From NCBI GenBank assembly GCA_015680905.1, contig CM027385.1, forward strand, positions 77,211,501-77,275,500: a DNA stretch of 64,000 nt, read 5' to 3'. The DNA is from Coptis chinensis. Taxonomy: Eukaryota > Streptophyta > Magnoliopsida > Ranunculales > Ranunculaceae. This document shows, one piece after another, positions 24,959 through 35,905 of the stretch. The notes beneath the pieces are model-generated. The model had not been told where the DNA came from and did no database searches. It saw only the letters and a program-made list of their open reading frames with translations. The number at the start of each line of letters is the position of its first letter. Position 1 is the first letter of the stretch. The position numbers were made by a program, and so were the translations under genes.

Positions 24959-26295
24959 ATGTCACTCCTCAATCAACTATTCAATCGAGGTCTTCTTGGT
25001 GCAAAATGGTTAGTTACAATTCTGTCTCTTACCCATTCCGAATATAAAAATATATTAATTGACACGTGGTTGTTGCAGCAAAACCTGTTTGACCTTGGTC
25101 ATTTCGAGGATCAAACTTCTGCAAAACAAAAGACAGATACAATTAAATCAAATGCGCAAGGAGATATCACAATTCCTTCAAACTGGCCAAGACCATATTG
25201 CTCGAATCCGGGTACGTTTCTCTGGATAGGTAGATTACTGATGATGTTTGTTTATATATGGGTTAATTATCCACGTTTTGTTAGGTGGAGCATGTTATTC
25301 GCGAAATGAACATGCAAGCTGCCTATGACATCTTGGAGCTGTTTTGTGAATTTGTTTATGCTCGACTTCCTATCCTTGAAAGTCAAAGGTGAGTTTATTT
25401 TTCGCAGGTTACAACATTGTTCAACTTTTGTCCTTTTCCATCAACACCTTTGTTTCTTCTTACTTAGTTACATAATATATCTTTTTTGTAGTGGTAAGCT
25501 AGGGATGATTTGGGTGTTTTAATGGCTCAAAGCCAAGGGGTGCTTGGGTTAGAGGGTGTTTGTAGCAATAAAAGTGGAGATGCCATAGTTAAAAGAAAAA
25601 GAAGTACTTTGAACCACTTAAACTTGGCAACGATAGGTTATGCTTCATGAGATGTATGGGACTATGGGGAGTAACAAAATCGAAGGATGAGAGAAATAAG
25701 ACACAAAATCCAGAGCAAGATTTGGCAATCCACATTTTGCACCTGGCAGGCCGATAGAACCCCTAGACTCACATGCGCTCAAACCAACATGTCTCTACCT
25801 GGTTGAGACATGCACACTGCATCTTAGATACTCCCCTAACGCTTTTGGTTTTTTTAGAAAGGGATCATGGAAGTACTTTCTAGCAGTCATTCTGCGTTCC
25901 TATCCTTTCTCATGATAATATCATCCACATTACCACATACACCATCACAAAGACATGATCGAAGAAAGATTTCTCAAACCATTAGTTTGACAACCGCTTG
26001 TAGTTCCCCTTCCCAATGTTTTGAAAACCGAACCGGTAATTGAACCGATTTTTTGTTAAAATGGTTCAATCAGGTTCAACCATGGTTTGATTCGGTCGGA
26101 CCGATTGATGTTTATTTAACAATTTTTTTAATAATTACAATAATAAAATGAATAAATATATGTTTTAATTCAATATTAATTGGTATTATATATCAAAACG
26201 AATTTTTTATACAAGAAACACATAGTAGCATGTTGGTTTGGAGTTTGGACTATCTAGTTTAGGTGTTAGGTTCAACTCCCCACATTCTCAATTTT

Positions 26296-26331
<36 letters not shown>

Positions 26332-28498
26332 GGTGATCCGGTTTAGAGCTGAACCGGTTCAACCGGTTCGCCGGTTCAACTACGGTTTAAACTTAAACCG
26401 ATGGTCCAACCAAAAACTCAAGTTATATCTGACCCGATCCGAAAATTTTCCAGTTCCGGTCGGACCCCGGTTCAACCACCGGTCCGGTCCGGTTTTCTAA
26501 ACACTGCCCCTTCCACCCCACCTTTTAATGTAAAGATAGAATAAGCTCAGGTTAGCAAGTGTCTATATGGCCTTCAGACATACCGTGATACCAATTAGTT
26601 TGGCACCCTTAGGCTGCTTATCTGTGCCACCACCCAAGAGGGAAAACATTAAGGAACAGAGTGGCTTCACCACCTGTGCATCCAGAATCTCACTATAATT
26701 CCATTTCCCACCTAATACCAAATTGGTAAATTCTTGTGAAAAAAATACCACCATTTTAAGTTTGTCAAACCTGACTCCTGGTCACTCTGTAACAGATACA
26801 TCAACCCAGACAACTCGTCAGGTTGTCCCACTAAAACAAACGAGTAGGTAATACTTGTTTCAAATATAGTTCTTCTTGCAAGTTAGCATGCAAGAATGTG
26901 CCTCTTTATCCAACTACGATGGACATAAACAGCTAGATATTTGATATTGGAGAAACAATCAATTGTTTCTACCTTCTACACAATGCAATGGGTTGGTCAA
27001 AAGAAGAAACCTCATAGACATCAGATGCAGAAAGCCACAAGAGACAGAATGTCTAGATCTTCAGCAACTGTCACTAGTTTGTGCCTTTTGTAGGTGGGGG
27101 CATGCATATATTTCAAAGGGACTTGCATATAAGTATCTTGGATATAATAATTAGTCTATATAATAGGAGATAACTTTGTTTTTTGCAAAATCTGGCTCAC
27201 AGACCAAGGAGGCCACTACTACATCATTGTGTATTTATATATAGGAAAGGATTTCCCTAACTTCATAAAAGTATCTGGAATAATTAAAAGACAAACAATG
27301 ATTGATTAGCAATGTCTAAGATGCGTGGGAAGTTCACATGTGTTATATTTTTAATATAATGATTGCTGCTGATTAGTGATTAGCTCATCTTTTGAACTGT
27401 TTCTTCTCCCACATCAGGGACTGCCCTCAAGAATTGCAGGAAGCTATTGCAAGTATTATATTTGCTGCTCCCAGATGTTCAGATTTACCAGAATTGTTGC
27501 AGATTAGGAACTTGTTTACCACAAAGTATGGAAAGGAGTTCATTTCAGCTGCTTCTGAACTTCGGCCTGACACTAGTGTCAATCGTGATGTAAACTGGAT
27601 CTCACGTGTGCTGTGTTATTATTCATGATAATCTATTGTGCTCAATTCTCTCGAATGATACGTGATTTTCGATTACGATGTCCTTTTTTACTCTGCAGAT
27701 TATCGAGAAGCTTTCAGTTAAAACCCCATCAGTAGATGCAAAACTTAGGCTTTTGAAGGAAATTGCTAAAGAGTACAATCTAGATTGGGATGCTTCTAGC
27801 ACTGAAGCAGAGTTCCGTAAAAAACATGAAGATCTTCTGGTATTTCATCTGAATTGCTACTTGTAGTCGAGCTTAGCAATTGGTAAGCCTGTTTTGAATG
27901 AGATCAGTAACTCTTTGATGCTGGCGGGGTTCGAGCTTAGCATTGTTCGCATAAATTCATCTTTGATGTTTCTTTTTCCAGGAATAAATTGTGTTCCGCA
28001 TTCATAATCCAAAATAGCTTTCTCAATTGTGTTCGGCATTAATAATCCAAAATACTGAAAATAGCTTTCTAAGAGTTTAGACTTATACCATTTATTAATA
28101 TTGTGCTATATAAATTGTAGGATGGATCGATTAAAATATGCAATGGAGCTACAGATTCTCGGTCACCCATCGAAAGGGGTTCTCTGAACATGTCAGTGCC
28201 TAGTAATGGACAGCCTATAATTCCTGCTGACCAGAATAGAAGTCGGAATGTTGAATCTGCTAATGAGGCGATCAGAAACTTGTCCTTGGTCAGTCCTGGT
28301 AAAGCTGAATTATCTGTTAGTAATCACAATGTCGGGTCAGTAATTGATGCTAAAAGGAGCAGTTCAGATTCTTGTGATGCAATGGAAAGAGCTCGAGCTG
28401 CCATTGCTTCAGCTGATCGTGCCTCAGCTGCTGCACGAAGAGCCGCCGAGCTTGTGAATGTTAATAGTGGGTTTCCGAGAATTCAAGAGAGCTCCTAG
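24959..28498 (+). CDS. IST1-like protein (ESCRT-III associated), 6 exons
   Basis: Exons: 24959-25008, 25079-25211, 25285-25388, 27418-27589, 27699-27839, 28121-28498. They join in phase with GT-AG introns to 325 aa. The N-terminal IST1 domain spans about residues 1-180: MSLLNQLFNRGLLGAK, the basic helix RIKLLQNKRQIQLNQMRKEI, then IREMNMQAAYDILELFCEFV, LPELLQIRNLFTTKYGKEF and VDAKLRLLKEIA. The last exon is low-complexity with an Ala-rich helix (ERARAAIASADRASAAARRA) seen in plant IST1-like proteins. IST1 proteins bind ESCRT-III and the AAA ATPase machinery in endosomal sorting and membrane scission. No defects are visible. The 2-kb third intron holds a hAT element. The start is the first Met and fits the family N-terminus. 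Confidence 0.9.
26014..26506. mobile_element. Non-autonomous hAT element in an IST1-like intron
   Basis: The ends are CAATGTTTTGAAAACCGAAC and the inverse of CAGTGTTTAGAAAACCGGAC, flanked by the 8-bp repeat CCCCTTCC at 26,006-26,013 and 26,507-26,514. An 8-bp duplication and CAGTG-like ends are typical of hAT. The 493-bp interior has repeated GGTTCAACC motifs and a poly-A tract at about 26,297-26,321, and no transposase. Confidence 0.85.
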
Positions 28499-29210
28499 CA
28501 TTGCTCATATGCGTGAGTTGATATCTTACAAGAGACTAAAAGGAGTATATATAATAGTTTACTCGACCGTTGAGAACCAAATAACGTGTGCATCAGTGTC
28601 TTGATGTCGAGAACCATGTGCACCAAATCAAATTACCGTGGTTCTGGTGATTCGACTGTTATGAACTGCTGCCCCGAAAGTGTATGTAAAGTTTCTCATT
28701 TGATTGCAGTAAAGTTTGTTATTTCATATCACCTACAAGAAGCATATACTCTGGTTAACACGTACTTGTCCTTTATACAGATGTGTTATCCCCTTATCTT
28801 TAACCACGATTCCAACTTGAATCACTATTTCGTGTAGTTTTGGAATAATATGCTGTCTAATACTGATCATAGTCTCGGTAAGGGGATGTTTCTTTCATGT
28901 TATGAAATTGGTTATCAAGTTAGACTGTTAGAGGCAACTGTTTCCGTATGTGTACACATAATTGCCTCAAAAGCATTGCATTCATCTCTCATGACTTTGT
29001 GCTGATAACGAGAACTACATGAACAGATAAAGTTTCCGTATGTGAATTATGAAGCATCATAAAAATATTTTATTTTCTAACACATTTTTTTCTGATAATC
29101 TACAAGACTTAAAATACTGGGATAAAAACATACACACACACACACACAGGTCAGAGACACACTAGGTGCACAACTGCATTATTTTGCAACAACTAAACCC
29201 CGAAAACCCC
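28499..29210. other. Spacer between IST1-like and nicotinamidase genes (convergent 3' ends)
   Basis: The two genes point toward each other here, so this holds their 3' UTRs. A short CA run is at about 29,132-29,148. No other coding signal is seen. Confidence 0.5.
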
Positions 29211-29810
29211 TCATTTTCCAGCAAAACCCTCTTCAAGTCTCTTACAATCAACCAAATAAGCAAACCCATAAGCCATATTCTTCAAAGTAGCTTCATGCAA
29301 TTCCATTGAAGAAATAGCAGTAGCATCAGTAGAGAAAAACACTCTAAACCCTCTAATCAAAGCTTCTCTAGCACTAGTTTCACAACACAAATTCGTCATA
29401 ACACCCGTAACAATAACTTCTTCAACTCCTTTCTCTTTCAAATACTCTTCTAACCCCGTTCCTCGAAACGCGCTATATGTATTCTTCTCCACCACCTTGT
29501 CATCTTTCAACCGTCCCATGCTGTTAATTAATTCGGCATCGATTGTTCCATCGATGACCAAATCATTGTTCCACCATTCATCTAACATGCCATAATCTGA
29601 TGGGGACTTGTGTGAATGGCGTGTGAAGATAACGGGTATGTTAGCTTTTCGACATAGTGTGATGGTAGTATTGAGGTTGGGTATGATTGGATTTGCCATG
29701 GAGGAAAAGTAGTTTTGCATGTCTATTACTAGAAGTACTGATGTTTTTGGGTTTGGGGTTTTGTTTCTTATTTCGAACTACTTGTATGATGATGGTGATG
29801 AATCAGCCAT
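29211..29810 (-). pseudogene. NIC2: Nicotinamidase / isochorismatase-family gene with an in-frame stop at codon 11
   Basis: An uninterrupted frame apart from one TAG (29778-29780) would encode about 199 aa. It begins MADSSPSSYK, stop, [13 protein letters not shown], then [12 protein letters not shown]. The Asp of VIDMQ, the Lys region and the Cys of [10 protein letters not shown] are the expected catalytic features of the isochorismatase fold. The sequence resembles plant nicotinamidases of the NIC2/NIC3 type, which deaminate nicotinamide to nicotinate in NAD salvage. Reinitiation at the Met of DMQNYF would lose the catalytic Asp, so without readthrough the product should be inactive. The rest of the frame is undamaged, so the stop is either recent or an assembly error. 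A 5.15-kb MULE starts 95 bp upstream of the ATG. Confidence 0.85.
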
Positions 29811-30177
29811 TGTTGGATTCTGAGCTGTTCTCTGTTGAAAGAGGAAGGGAAGTGACGAAGTGTTGAAATGCTGAATTCCAGAGAGGGTCTTGGGAGTTGG
29901 GATTAGAGAACGAATTTGTGGACAGTTTTGTCCACAGGACCCATCACCTAATTGGACTACGTCTCCTGTTTCACCAACTGGACTAAACAAACTTGGCGCG
30001 TCAGTTTTCTTTTTTCATTTTTTCATTTTCTCTTTTTTATAGCAAAACAAAATAAAAAGAAAACTAAATAGCTAAAAATAAAGCACGACTTCTTTGGTCT
30101 TTATTCTCTCCTCTTCGCCCCTCTCTACGTTCTATGTCTTCCATCTTATCCTCTAGTTTTTCGAGGTTTAACGCAAG

Positions 30178-30319
30178 ACTATTCTCTGGCTTCAATTTCA
30201 GATGGGTTTAAATAGTGAACAATGATATAATGATATACAGGAAGATGGACTATTCTCTGGCTTCAATTTCAGATGGGTTTAAATAGTGAACAATGATATA
30301 ATGATATACAGGAAGATGG
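30178..30319. repeat. Perfect or near-perfect 71-bp tandem duplication within the MULE
   Basis: The unit ACTATTCTCTGGCTTCAATT onward to ATATACAGGAAGATGG occurs at 30,178-30,248 and 30,249-30,319 with almost no differences, indicating a recent event. Confidence 0.9.
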
Positions 30320-30650
30320 TGTGGATGGTGGAAGAGAATAGACAAGTTCAAATCAATGGTGCAAATTGCTTTAATTTCATACGGTTGGATGGGCTACAAT
30401 TCAGATTCGTTTTGAAAGCAATTAGGGGAAAGAAATCTATGAATTTGTGTATCCGACACAATTCCTCACAACTGTTTGACAAAATGTTTCACTAGCCTTT
30501 TCTTGCATGTCTTTTAAACCTCTACTATCTCAAAGTTCTCTGGTCAGCATGAACAACAATTTGATTGCTTTCAAGAAGAATGTAGTAGTAATGATATGGA
30601 AATGCGCGTGTATGTAAGCGAGTGTCATTTTATTTTTATGAGATGAATCT

Positions 30651-30790
30651 TTGTGTTCAGTGTCCCTGTATTGTGTTTCAGTTACAAGGCTTTCATTTGT
30701 GTTCAGTGTCCCTGTATTGTTTTTCAGTTACAAGGCTTCCATTTGTGTTCAGTGTCCCTGTATTGTGTTTCAGTTACAAGGCTTTCATTT
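30651..30790. repeat. Three tandem copies of a 46-bp unit within the MULE
   Basis: The unit contains GTTCAGTGTCCCTGTATTGT and TTTCAGTTACAAGGCTT. Copies start at about 30,651, 30,697 and 30,743 and differ at one or two bases. Open frames across it are artefacts of the repeat. Confidence 0.9.
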
Positions 30791-31028
30791 GTATTGTAAC
30801 TCTTGTAACATAACAACAATATTTTGGATTCAATCGCGTTGCGTTGTAAATCTACCGATTCGTGAATTTTGAATTTCCAAACTATCTTCCAAATTTACTT
30901 ATGATGAGCCATGTCAACTGGTCTCCCAGTGCAAGAAAGGCTTTCTTAAGAATAGCTTGGAGTTCTCCAACAATAAACGTACTAGCAAGACATACTATCT
31001 GAGTAGCAGAAACACAAACGTGAGCATG

Positions 31029-31031
<3 letters not shown>

Positions 31032-31101
<70 letters not shown>
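31032..31101. repeat. (TA)n microsatellite, about 70 bp
   Basis: An uninterrupted AT dinucleotide run inside the MULE. A minus-strand open frame crossing it reads alternating Ile and Tyr and is not a gene. Confidence 0.95.
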
Positions 31102-31103
<2 letters not shown>

Positions 31104-31664
31104 AGAATTCAAAAATTCTAAGAAGCTATATATAGCTGAGCAAATATATTGGCTCAATATATTGATATGAAAATAGTTTTTTACAATAAGAATTCTAAAA
31201 GGTCTTCCCACTTAAAACACTTAAATATTTGCTCATAGTTTTCCAAGTTTGTAGCATGCCGCAACTTGATCTGCACATCCAAGCATTCAACAATTGCGTC
31301 ATGTGTAGTCAAATGTGCACTTGAGCTTCTCTAAACATGGATGCAGGTGCAATAGGCAATTTACAAAAAGAAATGGATCCACTTCAATTCACAAAAGGGC
31401 ATCCAGTTAAATCTACCAAAAACATATCACTAAACAAAAATACTAACAAAAATTTACAAAATATTTGTCCATCATCCCAAACCGTATTATTTTGATCAAT
31501 ACGGAAAATCTAATCTTCGCACGGTGCTCGATACTCTTGGATATTTGTAATAGATGCCTACAAAAAGTTCAAGCTTAGTAAGTGCCAATACATGCAATAA
31601 GATTATACTTCTAATTAATTAGAACATCAGAAACATTTAGAGATTGCATATGGGAAGTACTTAA

Positions 31665-32540
31665 AAAATAACCTGACTAGGTTGGTTTGAGGCTAAGGTT
31701 TCTCCCTGTATATGTGATGTGGTTCTATTATATTCTCTAGTACCACCAACAAAATTAGACATGTTCCCCTGTATGATAAAATAACATGCAACTTAGATTG
31801 TTAGATGTCGAAGCACATGTAAGTGTAAAAAAATAGAATTTCTATGAAATGAAGTATGACCTCCATGGGCTGATACAAGGTTAACGACCCTCCTTGTGCA
31901 ATCTGCATGGCCTCATTTTTTTCTCCTTTGCCATCTGTGAAAACAAATTGCATTGTAAATTTATTTGTGAACAAACTCAACTAAGATGCACATAAATTCG
32001 TGAAAACTAAGAACATGCATTTACCCATTTCTTTTGAACTGCCTTTCTTCTTTCGTGGTCTTTTCTCCAAACAACCCTTTATTCGACCTCCTCCTTTAGG
32101 TCGGCCTGGACGTCTTCTTGTTGGTGGGTTTTTAACTTGTCCATCTTCCATAGCATTTGGCATTGAACTGTTATGATGTCCTTCCTGACTAGATTTGTTC
32201 GAGGCTAATGTATTTCCCTGTATGTGTGATGTGGTTGTATTTTCTTTTCTAGTACCATCAATAAAATTAGACATGTCCCCCTATATAATAAAATAACATA
32301 CACTTAGATATTAGAGTACATGGAAACATAAGAACATCGAACTTGGGTGAAGTGAACTATGACCTCGGTGGGATGACCCTCCTTGAAGATTCTGCATAGC
32401 CACATTTTCTTCTCCTTTGTCATCAGCAACAACAAACCACGTTATAAATTTATTTCCGAACAAAATAAACTAAGATGCAAATAAGTTAAACAAAACTCAG
32501 AGTATACATTTACCCATTTCTTTTGATTCGCTTTTTTTTT
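31665..32540 (-). repeat. Duplicated 3' exon region of the MULE transposase, with an AT-hook motif
   Basis: Two direct copies of roughly 350 bp start near 31,672 and 32,186. Both carry CCCTGTAT(A/G)TGTGATGTGGTT, an AAAATTAGACATGT block and TTTACCCATTTCTTTTGA. On the minus strand the segment 31,981-32,274 encodes a basic peptide with RRRPGRPKGGG, an AT-hook-like DNA-binding motif, and a Lys/Arg-rich tail. It is probably alternative or duplicated 3' exon sequence for the FAR1-type transposase. Confidence 0.6.
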
Positions 32541-32565
32541 TTCCGACCTCCTTGAGAGACACCTT

Positions 32566-34494
32566 TTATTTGAGAGTATACATTTGTAACATCTTTGATT
32601 TCATAATCATACGCAAAGTTTCAGATTTCGCACCTTTAACAACAAGTCTTTGTGAAATATGTGAAAGCTCACTGTAACGAGCAGTGGATTCTGGATCAAT
32701 GTCACATGGAATTGCTTCTCCATAGGAGTCATAAACAACCTCATCTATTATATTCTTAATCCATCTCTTCAAATAGTATTGAGATGGTAAACTTGAAAAA
32801 TTTAAGTCACGAAAAAGTTTTAAAGCATGACAGCAAAGAACCCCATGAAACTCAAACTTTCTACAAATACATTGCACTGACTTATTGGTTACATTAAAAG
32901 TAACTGTACGACTCCTTTTCCTTCCCATTTCTGCAACTACATAAATATGAATGGTATCCTCTTCCTTCTCCAATGTCAAACAAAGATCAAGAGTTTTTTT
33001 GTACTCATCTTGAAAAAAATGAAACATAGTTCTTGTATAAACCTTTGATGCTTCAGATTCTACCAACCACTTGGACCACAAGTTCGGTATGGTTTGTTGT
33101 GTCTTATTATCAGCCTCCTTTCCTCTTTGACGTCGACTGGCCATTGCTTTGTTGTATTGGTCCACAAACTCTCGAAGAATGGTACTACTTGTAAAATAAT
33201 TCTTCAAAAACCTATTAATGCTTTCACTCATTTGCGTTGTAGTTATATCCGCACAAAAAAAATCACGGGCATGCACTTGTGCCCACTTGCGGCGCAATTT
33301 ATACAATGCAATCAACCAGTCATTCCTTTCCAAACCATAATCCTTAAGCAACAGTTTCCAACTCTTTTCAAATTCTTCCTCTATCTCTGGATTGTATATG
33401 CAGTCCTTGAACCGCTGTGGAAAACATGGAAATTCACCAATTAGTTTCCCCAAATGCTTTGTTCCATTATTTAAGATATGCCACAAGCATAATCCATGGT
33501 GTGCTTCTGGAAATACTACATTGATGGCTTTTACAATAGCCTGGGACTGATCAGTAAATATAGTCTTTGGTTGCTTTCCTCCCATAACTTCTAAAAACGT
33601 TCTAAACATCCAAATAACAGCATCACTTGTTTCACCTTCTAACAAGCCACACATAAATATTACAGTTTGTCCATGGTTGTTAATGCCAACTATCGGTGCA
33701 CAAACCAAATTATAGTTATTTGTTCGAAAAGTTGTATCAAAGCAAATCACGTCACCAAACAACCCATAATCTCGCCTAGATAATGCATCACAAAAGAAGA
33801 CACAACGAAGCTCACATTCTTTGTTAGTCAAAAAAGAGTAAAAGAAATGTTTGTTTTCTTGTTTCTTTTGCTTGAAAAAATCAAGAAGACAAACTGCATC
33901 ACCCTTTTTTCGTATCTCTTCACACACCCTTTGCAGTAAATTGTTACAATCAGATTTGATGAAGTTCAAGTTCTCAGCTCCTCCAACTTCTGAACAAAAG
34001 TAATAATAGATATCTGATGGTTTGAGTCCAGAATCTCGCATTTTTTTCATAATTCCAGCTTGAGAATCTTTGACACCTCTGTGAGACCTAAGCAAATAGG
34101 AATTTGATGGCGGGACAAGGCTATGAGTGTGTTCCACTATGAGCTTGGACAACACATATTTTCCTTCTTTGTTAAGCGTAGTCTGAAATTTGGCCATACA
34201 ACCGAATCGTCTCTCTTCTCTCTTTTTTGTAGGAGTCTTGACCTTTGTGTACGCGCCTTCACAAGAACAACAAAGAGTCTGAAGCACTATTTTAGTATGA
34301 TCTCCACGATGTTTGTTTGTCCTTTTTATCTTAATGCTAAACCCAACCAATCTTGCATATTCATTATAGCAGTCATAATACCTCTTTCACAATTGTCAAA
34401 GAGCATTCCCAGTTTTGGAATCAACTCCTCGTGGACAACTTCTTCTGAACCAACTGAATTATGTTCAATAGCAAATTCTCTTTCATCCATCTAA
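32566..34494 (-). pseudogene. FAR1-related MULE transposase, one frameshift near the N-terminus
   Basis: The main frame (32566-34350) has 594 codons. It shows the FAR1 DNA-binding zinc-finger region (LQTLCCSC, FGCMAKF, VEHTHSL, residues about 23-78). The MULE catalytic core follows, with Asp205 in CFDTTF, Asp267 in IFTDQ and a CLWH motif, and then a SWIM zinc finger CIC...CCH at about 494-508. Upstream, an ATG at 34,494 opens MDEREFAIEHN to PKLGMLFDNCE, which is the usual start of this family. It runs into the main frame only through a one-base shift near 34,370-34,390, where NEYARLVGFSIKIKR continues. It would cut and move the MULE; FAR1/FHY3 light-signalling factors are domesticated relatives. 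If the frameshift is a sequencing error, the protein is complete. Confidence 0.85.
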
Positions 34495-35189
34495 TACGAA
34501 CATTAAATATAAATTGAAAAAACAAGAAATAATTTTCTTAAAATGAACCAGTGAGACATAAGTACGAAAAAAAACAAGGCTAGTGAGACATTTTGTCAAA
34601 CAAATTTGGCTGTGGAACAACTCTACAAATCCAAATATTTCAACCCCGTAAATCAATGCTTCAAAATAAATTTGAAACTGGAAAATATTACAAAGATAAG
34701 GGATATGAGGATTTGCTGAAAAATATTCTTGTTACCAAAGAGAGAGGTGGTCATTTGTTCTTCGCCTCTGCTCATCTTTTGGAGGAGCAGCTAGTAAGCT
34801 ATAGAGAAAATGAAAGACAAATACTATTTACTTCTTGTGAGTCGTGCTTTATTTTTACTTATCTAGTCTTATTTTATTTTATTTAGTTTTTGTTTTGTTA
34901 TAAGAACAAAAGAAAAAAGAGAAGAAAAAATGAAAAAACGAGAAAACTAACGTGATAAGTTTGTTTAGTCCAGTTGGTGAAATAGGAGACGTGGTCCAAT
35001 TAGGTGATAAATGGTGTCCTGTGGACAAAAATTTGATGTCTGTCCACAAATTCATTCTCATGGGATTAAGACAGCAACTTCGGCTGGGTTGGGTTAGGTT
35101 GATGTTTAAGTGCTTAACCCAAGCCCATTCTAGGATTTCATAATGGACCTAAATCCATAAAAGTTTACATGGTTCATAAAGTTGGGTAC

Positions 35190-35905
35190 CCCACTTAATG
35201 GAATTGGCACCCCTTTGACCAATTCAAAGGTACTAGCACCCCTTCATTAATCATATAAAAAACACTCACGGCAAGAAGTTGCCGTGAGATTGCACCATCC
35301 ACGGCATCGGGTTGCCGCGAGATCCCATATCCCATGGAAGGTGATTGTCGTGGGACTTTTTTTCTTTATTTTTTTTTTAATAGCCACCGTAAAAAAAATT
35401 AGTTGCCACGAGATAGTTGTATTCACTAAAATAGAGTTTTTGCTTATATTAATTATCAAAACTCTTCTTCATTAATTTGATCACAAGTTTTTCTTATAGC
35501 ATATGAAAATATTTGCCGCGAGATAGTAAAATCATGTCTCGATTGTATATTTTTTTTGTCATGGTTTTGGTGTTGTTCTTGGAGTGTATAAAGAAGCTTT
35601 AAAGAAGAAAATGAGGTATCTATATGTCATGTGTATTCAATACGCAAAATTTAAAGTTAAAAAAAACAAAAAAAAATGTTCCGCGGCAACTGCCTGCCGT
35701 GGGATATGCGATCTCGCGGCAATCCGATGCCATGGATTGGGCGATCTTGCGACAACTGCTTGCCGTGGAATATGGGATCTCGCGGCAATCCGATACCGTA
35801 GAACTATGGGCATGTGGGGTGTAAAAGAACATATACGAAATAACCATTATTGTTTTACTTTTTGCCAAATGGGTGCCAATCTCATAAAATGGGGTGCCAA
35901 TACCG
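35190..35905. mobile_element. Small repeat element with GCGGCAA palindromes
   Basis: ATTGGCACCCC-type sequences occur near the left side (35,203) and inverted near the right side (about 35,885-35,905), suggesting inverted ends. The interior has GC-rich segments in opposite orientations: GGTTGCCGCGAGATCCCATA at about 35,312 and inverted counterparts at about 35,700-35,800, with words TTGCCG and CGGCAA. No coding capacity is credible and I could not fix exact ends or a target duplication. Confidence 0.45.

Larger units (their letters stand above)
29906..35059. mobile_element. Near-complete MULE (FAR1-type), 5.15 kb, with 9-bp target duplication
   Basis: Terminal inverted repeats of about 200 bp: the left begins GAGAACGAATTTGTGGACAG at 29,906 and the right ends with its inverse at 35,059. 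Both continue through CCTAATTGGAC, GTCTCCT and TTCACCAACTGGAC into a T/A-rich zone. Flanks are TTGGGATTA (29,897-29,905) and ATGGGATTA (35,060-35,068), a 9-bp duplication with one mismatch, as for Mutator-like elements. The interior encodes a transposase on the minus strand and has three local tandem repeats near the low-coordinate end. It lies in the promoter or leader of the nicotinamidase gene. Confidence 0.9.

Noticed and set aside
30882-31211. Open frame with a long Ile-Tyr run
   Set aside because: It is translation of the TA microsatellite.
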